NCBI RefSeq assembly: GCF_000948975.2
Contig: NZ_CP059735.1
Location: forward strand, 558,001-622,000
Direction: 5' to 3'
From: Thalassomonas actiniarum
Lineage (GTDB): Bacteria; Pseudomonadota; Gammaproteobacteria; Enterobacterales; Alteromonadaceae
Length of the DNA: 64,000 nucleotides
The notes under the pieces are model-generated. The model searched no databases. It worked only from the letters and a program-made list of their open reading frames with translations, and was not told the origin of the DNA. The translations under genes and the position numbers were made by a program. Shown here piece after piece: positions 47,701-55,329 of the stretch; the stretch's first letter is position 1; every line of letters begins with the position of its first letter.

Positions 47701-47874
47701 TCGGTCTTTTACGGCATGGCCAGTGTGCTGGCGTTTGGTTTAGGTATAGGTACAGTGCTGACCTTAGGTGTGGTGCCTGTGTTGTATGCGATGTTCTTTA
47801 AAGTAACGATTAAAGTTGAACCAGATACCCGTAAATTTGAGGTTGAAAATTATAAGGAACAACAAGTTGCCTAA
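44743..47874 (+). CDS. RND efflux transporter permease
   Basis: A 1043-residue inner-membrane RND pump of the HAE1/AcrB type. Twelve membrane helices are arranged as 1+5 and 1+5 around two large periplasmic loops. The helix-4 proton-relay region is LIIALGLLVDNGIVIAEDFKRRLEQG with its Asp. ITTIMGLLPLIMDP is in the second half. The sequence is closer to the broad MexB-like/'AcrB family' than to heavy-metal CzcA pumps. Substrates are unknown. Operon with the preceding adaptor, closed by a strong terminator. Confidence 0.94.
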   Translation: MNITKISFEYRKSIFMLLALMLVNGVFAYFTLPAQEDPTTVVREAIVSTAYPGMSPERVEQLITKTLEKEIRKVPEVKKITSTSETGTSIIHVQIYDRYFNLEDIWQDVRNRVSEAAANLPEGTMTSRVNDSFGDVSVITLALTADGFNLGEMRDMAKHIRDLLYTVPGTKKVEVLGVQDERIFLESSSAKLAQLGISPQSIVNALQNQNIISSGGQVDTGDTSFIVEPSGNFNSLEEIAETRISIPGSQDSIALKDIVTVRRGYIDPPDEPAYFNGQPAIMFGVAMLENYNVPDFNTLVKQQVADIQATLPVGYQIGLATDQSVQVKEKIDGVSGNVLQTLIIVLLVVILFLGMRTGLIVGSIVPFVMLGTLAIMKVSGIKLEQLSLSTLIIALGLLVDNGIVIAEDFKRRLEQGTDRYQAMCRGGKELAMPLLSSSVTTILFFLPLMLAEHVAGEFTRSVSLVILITLLTSWVLAICVTPILCYLFIRVKPKERGKVTEPEQAGSAAKYYGYYENFLHWILSHKALFIGIVIAIFVLAMGGFKFVAQQFFPNSDRSQVLMYVDLPNGTSARQTNRQMKEIFAWLDDKQRFPEIQSYAGYSGFDGPRFVASLSPEDPADNKGFVVLNMAEAVTLEQLDPFVDKLHREMVETFPNVSARVKRMFVGPSDSSVIKIQVKGPDKDVLYAKAEEIMAVLHQLPNTKNVRTDWQNRIVKVKVQIDQQRARRAGVTSDDIASALQGYFDGVTVTEYREQDNIIPVVLQGKDEERFNLDRLRTVTVFSSSLGQGVPLFQVADFVPENQYSRIKRENMFRTISVLATNTAISAQDMQLAIDDKIQLLKADLPLNHSIEYDGVIVESAEAQQAMGTSVPMVVGLVIILLVMQFNSYRRAAIIVLTIPLSMIGTVGGLIIMDAPFGFMVTLGIYSLAGIIINNAIVLIDRIDIERRSGISDYQAIINACKTRLRPIAMTTITTIMGLLPLIMDPASVFYGMASVLAFGLGIGTVLTLGVVPVLYAMFFKVTIKVEPDTRKFEVENYKEQQVA

Positions 47875-47893
47875 GTTGAAGTAAATAAAAGTG

Positions 47894-47928
47894 AAGAGCC
47901 AGGATTATCTCCCTGGCTCTTTCTTTTT
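47894..47928 (+). terminator. Terminator of the RND efflux operon
   Basis: AAGAGCCAGG (47894-47903) pairs with CCTGGCTCTT (47912-47921) around an 8-base loop and is followed by TCTTTTT. It lies 19 bp after the pump stop codon. Confidence 0.9.
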
Positions 47929-48079
47929 CAGAAGCTGTAACATGTAATAAGCCTCTATAATTGGCAACTCATGTGATTGGCATTTGATAAATTATTCATC
48001 TACTTTTATTTAAGTTGTTGCGCTGCACTTCGTTATTGCTACTGACAGCTAATTAATAATCTAAAGGAATTAGATTTTC

Positions 48080-48694
48080 ATGATACAAAGGGAAGATGAG
48101 TACATTACTGTACAGGAATTAGAGAAAGACCTAATCTCAGCCACCGGTAATCCTGCTTTAGCCAAAAGACAAGCTCTGCAATATGCAATTATGTATCGAG
48201 GGGAAATCATTGATTCTGTTCGTTACCGGAAGGGCTTCATATCTAAAGATGACCTTATTCTTAGTCGCCATATCAGGTGGCATCATAATAAATCACATAG
48301 TCAAATGCTGGTGAAAAATATGCTTGCTGCAAACAGGGGTCCTCAAGCCGATAACACTGCGGCTCATCATATTGTTGCCTGGGATTGTATGAAAGCTGCC
48401 CGTTCCAGATTGCGCCTTGCGGCTTTTGGCATAGACATTGATCATGAAGCCAATGGTGTCTTTTTGCCTAGATTTATCAGGCATACTCCTATGCTGCCAA
48501 TACCCGATGCCAAGGCACACACCCAAACCCATACCAATAAATATTACCTGAATGTTGAGTATTTGTTAGATGAAACTATTGCTGAAGGGCTGGGTAGAGA
48601 AGGAGTTATTGAGACGCTCCGAGAGATAGGTGAAGAGCTGGAAGCTGGTAACTTTCCATTAAACGAATTAATATCTCAAAAAACTCAAAAGTGA
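48080..48694 (+). CDS. AHH-family nuclease (HNH/ENDO VII superfamily), probable toxin
   Basis: The C-terminal half carries the AHH signature NTAAHHIVAWD at about residues 93-103, followed by the helix RLRLAAFGIDIDHEANGVFLP and a distal HTQTHTNKYYLNVEYLL. These are the elements of the AHH branch of HNH/ENDO VII nucleases found in polymorphic toxins. The N-terminal 90 residues are charged and helical with no recognisable secretion or PAAR domain, so it looks like an orphan toxin module rather than a complete effector. The immediately following Imm11-like gene suggests toxin-immunity pairing. Length 204. Confidence 0.8.
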   Translation: MIQREDEYITVQELEKDLISATGNPALAKRQALQYAIMYRGEIIDSVRYRKGFISKDDLILSRHIRWHHNKSHSQMLVKNMLAANRGPQADNTAAHHIVAWDCMKAARSRLRLAAFGIDIDHEANGVFLPRFIRHTPMLPIPDAKAHTQTHTNKYYLNVEYLLDETIAEGLGREGVIETLREIGEELEAGNFPLNELISQKTQK

Positions 48695-48699
48695 TTAAT

Positions 48700-49281
48700 A
48701 TGGCTAAGTTTAATAAAGTTTATACGGTTAGTGTTGAGCCAGATGAATACTTATTATTGCAGGAAACCGTATTTGAGCAATCGGTACAGTTGAGCGAAGA
48801 TGATCTTCTGCTGTTTGACGGTAAAGAGAAAGGAAATGATTGGCGTACTTTAGGGGTTGATTGGTTAATGGCACCCGAAGATGGTGCTCTTAAAAAGCCG
48901 GATATTGCCGGTTTGGGTTCAAGCGTTTTTTGCGTCTCTGCACGTACGGCAGATCTTTTGAGTGAAGGTTTAAAAAGCGCCTGTGAGTTCTTACCCCTAA
49001 ATTTAAATGGTGAACCTTGGTTTGCCCTAAATATTTTAGGAGCCGAAGAAGCCATTGATGAAAAGTTGACACAATGGAATATGCGTAATGGCAAAGTGAG
49101 TCGGGTGAGGCGCTTTAATCGACTGGTACTTGATAAGCAAGCGATAGAACATACAGGGCTTTTTAGGGTAAATCGTGCCGGTCTTTTTACCTTTACAACC
49201 GATGCCGAAGGTAGTCTTTACGATATAGTGAAACAGCACCATTTAACCGGGTTAGTTTTTTCCGAGGTGGATGCGGTGTAG
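48700..49281 (+). CDS. Imm11/DUF1629-like protein, candidate immunity partner
   Basis: The protein resembles the Imm11 (DUF1629) family, with a central KKPDIAGLGSSVFCVSARTA block, LLSEGLKSACEFLPLNLNGE and a C-terminal HLTGLVFSEVDAV. Proteins of this family are usually encoded beside AHH or related nuclease toxins. I chose the ATG at 48700, 5 bp after the nuclease stop. A GTG at 48691 overlapping that stop (GTGA) is a good alternative and would imply translational coupling. An immunity role is inferred from family and position. Confidence 0.7.
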   Translation: MAKFNKVYTVSVEPDEYLLLQETVFEQSVQLSEDDLLLFDGKEKGNDWRTLGVDWLMAPEDGALKKPDIAGLGSSVFCVSARTADLLSEGLKSACEFLPLNLNGEPWFALNILGAEEAIDEKLTQWNMRNGKVSRVRRFNRLVLDKQAIEHTGLFRVNRAGLFTFTTDAEGSLYDIVKQHHLTGLVFSEVDAV

Positions 49282-49310
49282 CTAAAAGCAGGCATTTAGC
49301 TTTAAGTCTT
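49280..49310 (+). terminator. Weak terminator after the AHH-Imm11 pair
   Basis: AGCTAAA (49280-49286) pairs with TTTAGCT (49295-49301) around an 8-base loop and overlaps the stop codon. The tail TTAAGTCTTTTG is only moderately T-rich. Confidence 0.4.
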
Positions 49311-49634
49311 TTGTTCTCTTGTTAATGGTGTCGCTTTATTTCTATTGCGCTCCCTGACCATATTCTGTTTATGCACGTCATGGTAGCGCCATTGGCTTTC
49401 GTTCAGTTTATCTCAACGGTGCGGATCAATTTTTACTTTTATAATCCAGGATCTTGAAAAAAGTCTCAGAAAATTGAGATCCTTTTCTAGGGATCTTCCG
49501 AGCACAGTGATAGAATATTCTTCAATTATCGAAATTTCTAACTCGTCGAATGAGATACAGCTATCGACGAATTGAATCTAAGTCAGAAGCTAAGTCAGTA
49601 AGCCAATCTTACTGCATATTTATGGGATTTTTTC
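49282..49634. other. ssb upstream region with inverted repeats
   Basis: This gap of 353 bp should contain the ssb promoter. AGGATCT and AGATCCT form a 7-bp stem within 49449-49483. TCGTCGA (49543-49549) and TCGACGA (49564-49570) form another with a 14-base loop, and CTAAGTCAG occurs twice near 49578-49600. No CTGT-N8-ACAG LexA box was found by eye. No credible small gene was seen. Confidence 0.55.
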
Positions 49635-50327
49635 ATGGCCGGTGTTAACAAAGTAATCATTTTAGGTAATTTAGGTAAAGATCCTGAAGTACGTTTTATG
49701 CCTAATGGCGGTGGGGTAGCCAACCTGACCATCGCAACTTCAGAAACCTGGAAAGATAAGCAAACCGGTGAGCAAAAAGAAAAAACCGAATGGCACCGTG
49801 TGGTAATGTTCGGCAAGTTAGCCGAAATTGCCGGTGAGTACCTTAAAAAAGGCTCAAAAGTTTATATCGAAGGACAGCTGCAAACCCGCAAATGGCAGAA
49901 CCAGCAAGGTCAAGACCAGTACACCACTGAAATCGTTGTTCAGGGCTTTAACGGCACCATGCAAATGTTAGACAGCCGTGGCCAAGGTGGTGGCGGACAA
50001 GGCGGTGGTTTCCAGGGGCAGCAGCAAGGCGGCTTCTCTGGTGGTCAGCAGGCTCCACAACAGCAAGGTGGCTTCCAACAGCAAGCACCTAAACAGCAAG
50101 GCGGCTTCTCTCAGCAGGCAGCTCCACAACAGCAAGGCGGTTTTGCACAGCAGGCACCACAGCAACAAGCTCCTCAACAAGGCGGCTTCTCGGGTGGACA
50201 GCAGGCACCTCAACAGGGCGGTTTCCAACAGCAGCAAGGCGGTTTTGGTCAGCAAAACCAGCAACAAGCGGCTAAGGTTAACCCACAAGAGCCTTCAATC
50301 GACTTTGATGACGATATTCCGTTCTGA
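49635..50327 (+). CDS. ssb: Single-stranded DNA-binding protein
   Basis: The OB-fold domain (residues 1-112) starts [20 protein letters not shown] and contains [35 protein letters not shown]. The linker (about 113-218) is unusually long and built from repeated Gln/Gly/Phe units (QQQGGF type). The acidic tail [10 protein letters not shown] that recruits repair and replication partners is intact. 230 residues versus 178 in E. coli, with the excess in the linker. It is the last core gene before the island. Confidence 0.97.
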   Translation: MAGVNKVIILGNLGKDPEVRFMPNGGGVANLTIATSETWKDKQTGEQKEKTEWHRVVMFGKLAEIAGEYLKKGSKVYIEGQLQTRKWQNQQGQDQYTTEIVVQGFNGTMQMLDSRGQGGGGQGGGFQGQQQGGFSGGQQAPQQQGGFQQQAPKQQGGFSQQAAPQQQGGFAQQAPQQQAPQQGGFSGGQQAPQQGGFQQQQGGFGQQNQQQAAKVNPQEPSIDFDDDIPF

Positions 50328-50415
50328 TTCGTATAAAGAACTATGTGTTAACTTAATCCAATAGGAATGTTTGATTATTTTATCATAAATTCAGGACGTT
50401 ATAACAGATTATCAA

Positions 50416-50452
50416 CCTCTCATAACTGTAAAGTTATGAGAGGTTTTTTTGT
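50416..50452 (+). terminator. ssb terminator, at the island's left boundary
   Basis: CCTCTCATAAC (50416-50426) and GTTATGAGAGG (50433-50443) form a perfect 11-bp stem with a 6-base loop and a run of seven T. The sequence becomes AT-rich immediately afterwards, so the island junction probably lies between here and 50548. Confidence 0.92.
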
Positions 50453-50547
50453 ATATTTAAAAAAGAGTGAACATAAAAAATCGTATAAATAAAATATTGT
50501 AGATTTAGCGTATTGAAACTATTCTTTTTGTAACGATAGGAGGTCTA
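50453..50547. other. Probable left junction (att) region of the genomic island
   Basis: A 95-bp, very AT-rich stretch lies between the ssb terminator and the first recombinase. It ends in an AGGAGG ribosome-binding sequence. No tRNA gene and no long inverted repeat were seen. The position next to a recombinase operon and the abrupt composition change imply that the integration site is here; the exact crossover cannot be fixed without the right end. Confidence 0.5.
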
Positions 50548-51738
50548 ATGAAAGTAGAAGTTATTGCTCATGAGTCTGGCGATTTATTACCTTTGCTGCT
50601 TGGCAATGATGATATGCCTATTCCTGCTCCAAATGAGTTCATTATTAGTCGAAGATCATTAAGCCCCAATACATTAGTCCGTAACCTTCGAGAGTTGTTA
50701 GTTCTCTACCTCTGGTTAGAAAAAGAGAAAATCGATTTAGATAGTAGGGTTAGAAGTGAGCGTTCTTTCAATGAAGCTGAAATTAAGGGCGGCTTGGTTG
50801 AGTTTTTGAAACGAGATCATGAAACAAGACGAAGTGTGAAAAAGATGGTTGTTACGCCATACACTTTTAATCAGCGTTTAACTACAGTTCGACAGTATTT
50901 GGCTTGGTGCTGTGATGTAGTTATTGGCACACTTCCTAACTCATCAAGTGAATATGAGCAAATTATTGATAATAAGAATCGCCTACTTGGCTTATTAGAA
51001 ACATCATTTATCAATGCTCCTCCTACCAACAGATCCCAAAAAAAAGGGCTTAATGGGAAAGAAATTGATTTTCTTTTATCCTTACTAAATCCTGAAAATA
51101 AAAAAGCTTACGGTAGGGATCCTGCGGTTCGTTATCGAAACTATATCCTGACAATGATAATGCTTTATTATGGTTTAAGGCCTGGTGAGTTACTCAGTTT
51201 AAGAGTTGAAGATGTTGAAATAGGGGCGATATCTTCTATACGAGTTGAACGCCGAAGTCCTGATCCGCTTGATACCAGAAAACCTCGGCCTCAAATTAAA
51301 CGTAATGGGCGAGTGCTACCAATTATTGATCCTCATTTCGCTAAAAATTTAGACACTTATATTACTGAATGGCGTGATGTTCTAGAAGATAAGTCAGCAA
51401 CTGAATCAAATTATTTGATCTTAAGTGATGAAGGTGAGCCATTGTCTCAATCCTCTGTTACTCAGCTCTATCAGTTATTGCGAAAGAAATATGCTGAAGA
51501 TCTGCCCCGTCATTTAACTGCAAAAGCTTTGAGGCATAGTTTTTCTTCTCATATGGAGAGAATTTTACGTAATTCGGGGATAGAGGAAGATAAGCGTAAG
51601 CAAGCACTAGCCTATTTAAGAGGTGACAGTAGCCTTTCATCGCAGGATGTTTATATTGCGCAAGAAGTTGAAGAGCAGGCTAATATTGCTCTGAAAAAAT
51701 ATCAGCGTGATTTAATCATGGAGGATGTACTTTGGTAG
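50548..51738 (+). CDS. Tyrosine recombinase, first gene of the island integration module
   Basis: A phage-integrase-type protein of 396 residues with an N-terminal core-binding helical domain and a C-terminal catalytic domain. Arg-I is R211 in YGLRPGELLSL; the second box is KALRHSFSSHM with R329 and Lys (K326) where His is usual; the LGH-type box is replaced by RGDSS; the nucleophile candidate is Y369 in DVYIAQ. The ribosome-binding site is perfect (AGGAGG). The next gene starts 7 bp before this stop. The unusual box residues suggest it works only with its partners or has altered chemistry. Confidence 0.85.
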   Translation: MKVEVIAHESGDLLPLLLGNDDMPIPAPNEFIISRRSLSPNTLVRNLRELLVLYLWLEKEKIDLDSRVRSERSFNEAEIKGGLVEFLKRDHETRRSVKKMVVTPYTFNQRLTTVRQYLAWCCDVVIGTLPNSSSEYEQIIDNKNRLLGLLETSFINAPPTNRSQKKGLNGKEIDFLLSLLNPENKKAYGRDPAVRYRNYILTMIMLYYGLRPGELLSLRVEDVEIGAISSIRVERRSPDPLDTRKPRPQIKRNGRVLPIIDPHFAKNLDTYITEWRDVLEDKSATESNYLILSDEGEPLSQSSVTQLYQLLRKKYAEDLPRHLTAKALRHSFSSHMERILRNSGIEEDKRKQALAYLRGDSSLSSQDVYIAQEVEEQANIALKKYQRDLIMEDVLW

Positions 51739-53327
51739 ATGATACATCGCTCAATAAATTAATAGATGACCATGGTTGGTTAGATACTCCCCAGTCCATT
51801 ATCACGCGCGAAGGAAAAGAGGTTGATTCATCAAGTGAGCGCTGGCATTTACCGTACTCAATATGGAAATCGACGTCATTAGACTTCAATAAAATAATTA
51901 ACCTAAAAATAAGGTGGTCAGTAAAATCATATGTTAGGGATAGGTTGGAAAGAAGCTCAGTTCACGCCGGCTATTCCGTTTTTCAGCATGTCTATACTGA
52001 ATTCCTGAGATATGCCGCAGATTTTGATATTCAGCATGGTAAACAGTTTAAAGAGCAGCTTATTTCTCTTATAGAGTCCAGAATCTCTGTCACAAGAAAA
52101 GAGCACAGGCTTTGGGCCTTATATCGTCCAATACAGTGGTATATCTATTGTGCTGAAAACTACCCGGAACTTGGTTTTTGTCCTGCCTATGCTATGGAGT
52201 TGGAAGGGATGAGCATCCCAGGGAATCCCAAAGGCGAAGCCGTGCGAATGGAGGATCCCGATAAGGGGCCATTACATCATTCCTTAGAGTTACCTTTGCT
52301 TATAGCAGCAATGAAAAATGATACAAGTAAGGAACTTAAGCATTTACAAGAAAAAGTAGCTGTTGCATTGTCTATAGCGTTTGGTCGAAATCCGGCAAAC
52401 TTGACTTACTTACGTGAAGAAGACTTCATTGATTTAACTCCTGAAGCTGAAGAACGGTGCTATATCTTAAAAATTCCAAGAATCAAGAAAAAGCAACTAA
52501 GCCCACGTGATGATTTTCTTGATGAGTACTTGGCGCCCTTATATGCAAACTACATTATTGAATTGATAGATAAGAATGCTGCGATAAACACAGAACTACA
52601 GTTTAACAATAGAGTTATTCCTAACCCTAAACCTCTATTTATCAATCAAAATGGAAATAGAGCAGCACTGTTATCTAGTGACTTTGAAAATGCTTATAAT
52701 GTGACGAGTGCAGATATAACAGGGCTGTTAAAGAGTTTTGTTGCAAGGCATAACCTCATATCACCTGTCACTAAAAGCCTCTTGCAAGTAAATACAAGGC
52801 GTTTGAGATACACGCTTGCGACAGGGTTAGCAGCTGAAGGAATTAGTAAAAAAGAACTTGCTAGGATCTTAGATCATACAGACACTCAGCATGTTCTTGT
52901 CTATTTTGAAATGGCCGGTAAGGTTGTTGAGCATTTAGACAAAGCAGCAGCAAAAGGCTTATCGCGTTATCTTCAATTTTTTAAAGGTAAGGTTATTGAT
53001 AGTGATGATGAAGCTGTTAATGGCGAACGTGCTGATAAGCACATTTCATACATTGATGAAGAAAATCCTACCGACCAGGAAAACATCGGTGTTTGTGGCG
53101 AATCCAGCATTTGCCATTTAGATCCACCTTATTCATGTTACCTATGTCCTAAGTTCCAACCTTATCGCCATGCAGGTCATGAACATGTACTTGAGTGCTT
53201 ATTGCAAAACAGAGAGAAAAGGTTAGAAAAATACGAAAATGCACGCTTAGGCATTCAATTAGATGAAGTTATTGCCGCAGTTGCCCAAGTAACTGAATTA
53301 TGTGCGGAGGGTAACAATAATGGCTGA
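51732..53327 (+). CDS. gmtY: Tyrosine recombinase with C-terminal Cys/His motif (GmtY-like)
   Basis: A 531-residue recombinase. Arg-I lies in AFGRNPANLTYL, a basic strand RIKKKQ may supply the catalytic Lys, the second box is NTRRLRYTLATGLAAEG, the third is ARILDHTDTQ with His, and Tyr is in VLVYFEMAG. After the catalytic domain comes a Cys/His-rich segment, CHLDPPYSCYLCPKFQPYRH and HEHVLECLLQ, a possible zinc-binding unit as in Tn554 TnpB-like proteins. TTG start with GGAGG 8 bases upstream, inside the preceding gene. The GMT name rests on gene order and size and on memory of that family, so treat Y versus Z as tentative. Confidence 0.75.
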   Translation: MVDDTSLNKLIDDHGWLDTPQSIITREGKEVDSSSERWHLPYSIWKSTSLDFNKIINLKIRWSVKSYVRDRLERSSVHAGYSVFQHVYTEFLRYAADFDIQHGKQFKEQLISLIESRISVTRKEHRLWALYRPIQWYIYCAENYPELGFCPAYAMELEGMSIPGNPKGEAVRMEDPDKGPLHHSLELPLLIAAMKNDTSKELKHLQEKVAVALSIAFGRNPANLTYLREEDFIDLTPEAEERCYILKIPRIKKKQLSPRDDFLDEYLAPLYANYIIELIDKNAAINTELQFNNRVIPNPKPLFINQNGNRAALLSSDFENAYNVTSADITGLLKSFVARHNLISPVTKSLLQVNTRRLRYTLATGLAAEGISKKELARILDHTDTQHVLVYFEMAGKVVEHLDKAAAKGLSRYLQFFKGKVIDSDDEAVNGERADKHISYIDEENPTDQENIGVCGESSICHLDPPYSCYLCPKFQPYRHAGHEHVLECLLQNREKRLEKYENARLGIQLDEVIAAVAQVTELCAEGNNNG

Positions 53328-55329
53328 TGGACGTTCGAACAGAAAAAATAAAGTCATTGCTTTTATCGATCGCTTAGCTCAAGACCGAAGGGAAAATTTC
53401 AAGGCTTTAATAGCAAAAGCAAAAATGTTGGAGCTTGAAGGGTTTGAAGAAATTAATTGGTCAGATTCTACCTGGACTGTGAAGGCTGGAAGATTAATTA
53501 AGCTTACCGGCAAGAATACAACATCCTCTTCGTTTAATTTTAACTACTCCCCATCGCTTGGAGGGGGAGCCTTGTATGGAGAATGGGCTGATATAGGGAA
53601 AGCATTATTTACGTTAAGATTTCATCGGAAACATCAGTCGGCCCCAAATCAGAGAAATTTTATAACTGCTTTGGGGTATATGGCTTATTCAGCAAATCAG
53701 TTAAACCTTGAGTTAGCCAGGCTAACACCTGAAGTACTTGATTCAGCATGCAAAGCAATCACTCGTGATTATAGTGAAGGGGTTACATACAACCTTCATA
53801 AGGCTGTTGCGGAAATTGCGGGGCATTTCGATGCGAATGGGTTATGCCGAATTATCTTTAAGTACAAATATGCGAAGATGAAGCGGCCTAAAAACGCTGG
53901 TGATGTCGGCCACAAAAGGTTGGATGGCCCTAAAACATTAGAAACAAAAAGCGATAAGTTGATAGAACCAGCCGTTTTTAAAGTCATAGGGGAGTTGTAT
54001 CAAAACGTTCCGAAAGATCATAAGTATCGTTTCTATGTGCTTTTACTAACGCTTCTTGCTTGCCTGGGACGTCGTTTCAGTGAAATTTCATTGCTACCCC
54101 AACAAAAAATTAAAACAGACATTGATGGCAGGAAGTACATTGAATATTTCCCAAGAAAGATATCTCAAGGAGATGTGTTTACCCCTAAACGTAAACTGTA
54201 CATGCCGAACGAAGTTTTACCGATAGTGCGTGATGTTATAGGTGAGCTGGATGAGTTGTGTGCTACTGCGAGAGATAGTGCTAGTAGAACACAAAAGCTA
54301 AAGGGGGCCGATTTAAGTTTTTTATTAAAGTTTGATGAGAATCAGTTCTTTCACAAAAAGGATCTAAAAATGATTGGGTTAAATCCTCAGTTATTAGATT
54401 CAACCGGTTGGTTCCGGAAAAATGGTTATGCCTTTGCAAATGAAAACAAACCAGATAAAACAGGGAAGGTATCATCAAGAAAGGTCTACTTCACAACAAA
54501 AGAAGGACTCATTAATTATTGCGAGAAAGATTATTTTGAGGGATTGATTGAGGCGATCCATATTGATCAAAATAAAAATGAGTATTTTCTCAAGGATCTT
54601 TTGGTTGTTAGATATCAGGGGATTTCAAGTGGCATGTACTCACAATGGATTGCAACTCAGTGCACTCATTCTATGATGACTACATTTCTAAGGTATTTCC
54701 CTGAGCTTGCTAAGACATATGCATCATCAAGTATAGAGGTTGATTTTACTAGCCATCATTTCAGGCACACATTAAATACTCTACTAGATGAAGGTGGCCT
54801 GAGTGATCTTCTTCAAACTGAATGGTTTGGCCGTTCTAACCCTAAAGATACCAAAGCCTACCAACATACGAGCCGAGAAAAGCGGGCATTAATACTACGT
54901 GAAGATATTAAAAATGGGCGTGCTGGTGGAAAGCTTGTGGAACAGGTTAAGGCTGTTCCTGTAACGGTCCAGGATGCTGTGTTAAAAGCCCGTGTACAGG
55001 CTGTGCATGATGTTGGTTCCGGAATATGTGTCCATAATTTTGCTCAAACGCCATGTGAGCGTCATTTACAGTGCTCTGCTGAGTGTGATGATTATGTATG
55101 GGCAAAAGATGATAAGGGACGCTTAAACGAGCAGAAAAGACAGCTTGCGCTAACTACACTGGCACGGGATACGGCTGAAGAGCGTTCAACAAAAAGAAAG
55201 CCCAAAAAGAGTAGTGACTGGATAGCGCATAACGAGAAGAAAATAAATACTCTGACAGCTCAGCTGAAAGATAACGGTGTCGTTGATTTTGATCCTAGAC
55301 AATATTTGGAGGAATTAGCTGGTGACTAA
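53320..55329 (+). CDS. gmtZ: Large tyrosine recombinase/integrase (GmtZ-like)
   Basis: A 669-residue protein with the best preserved second box of the three recombinases: SHHFRHTLNTLLDEGG. Arg-I is in CLGRRFSEISLL, the GH box is WFGRSNPKD and the nucleophile candidate is in TKAYQHTSREKRA. A C-terminal Cys cluster follows (CVHNFAQTPCERHLQCSAEC). The ATG at 53320 has GGAGG 9 bases upstream and overlaps the previous stop by 8 bp. An in-frame start at 53302 would precede that ribosome-binding site. The naming caveat of the previous gene applies. Confidence 0.75.
   Translation: MADGRSNRKNKVIAFIDRLAQDRRENFKALIAKAKMLELEGFEEINWSDSTWTVKAGRLIKLTGKNTTSSSFNFNYSPSLGGGALYGEWADIGKALFTLRFHRKHQSAPNQRNFITALGYMAYSANQLNLELARLTPEVLDSACKAITRDYSEGVTYNLHKAVAEIAGHFDANGLCRIIFKYKYAKMKRPKNAGDVGHKRLDGPKTLETKSDKLIEPAVFKVIGELYQNVPKDHKYRFYVLLLTLLACLGRRFSEISLLPQQKIKTDIDGRKYIEYFPRKISQGDVFTPKRKLYMPNEVLPIVRDVIGELDELCATARDSASRTQKLKGADLSFLLKFDENQFFHKKDLKMIGLNPQLLDSTGWFRKNGYAFANENKPDKTGKVSSRKVYFTTKEGLINYCEKDYFEGLIEAIHIDQNKNEYFLKDLLVVRYQGISSGMYSQWIATQCTHSMMTTFLRYFPELAKTYASSSIEVDFTSHHFRHTLNTLLDEGGLSDLLQTEWFGRSNPKDTKAYQHTSREKRALILREDIKNGRAGGKLVEQVKAVPVTVQDAVLKARVQAVHDVGSGICVHNFAQTPCERHLQCSAECDDYVWAKDDKGRLNEQKRQLALTTLARDTAEERSTKRKPKKSSDWIAHNEKKINTLTAQLKDNGVVDFDPRQYLEELAGD

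Noticed and set aside
49448-49490. Sequence reminiscent of a plasmid origin hairpin (AGGATCT...AGATCCT)
   Set aside because: The similarity is limited to a short GATC-containing stem in the ssb leader; there are no other replication elements.
49282-49634. LexA (SOS) box before ssb
   Set aside because: No CTGT-N8-ACAG sequence or close variant was found by reading the region.
50328-50547. tRNA or tmRNA attachment site for the island
   Set aside because: No tRNA cloverleaf sequence was recognised between ssb and the first recombinase; the junction looks purely intergenic.
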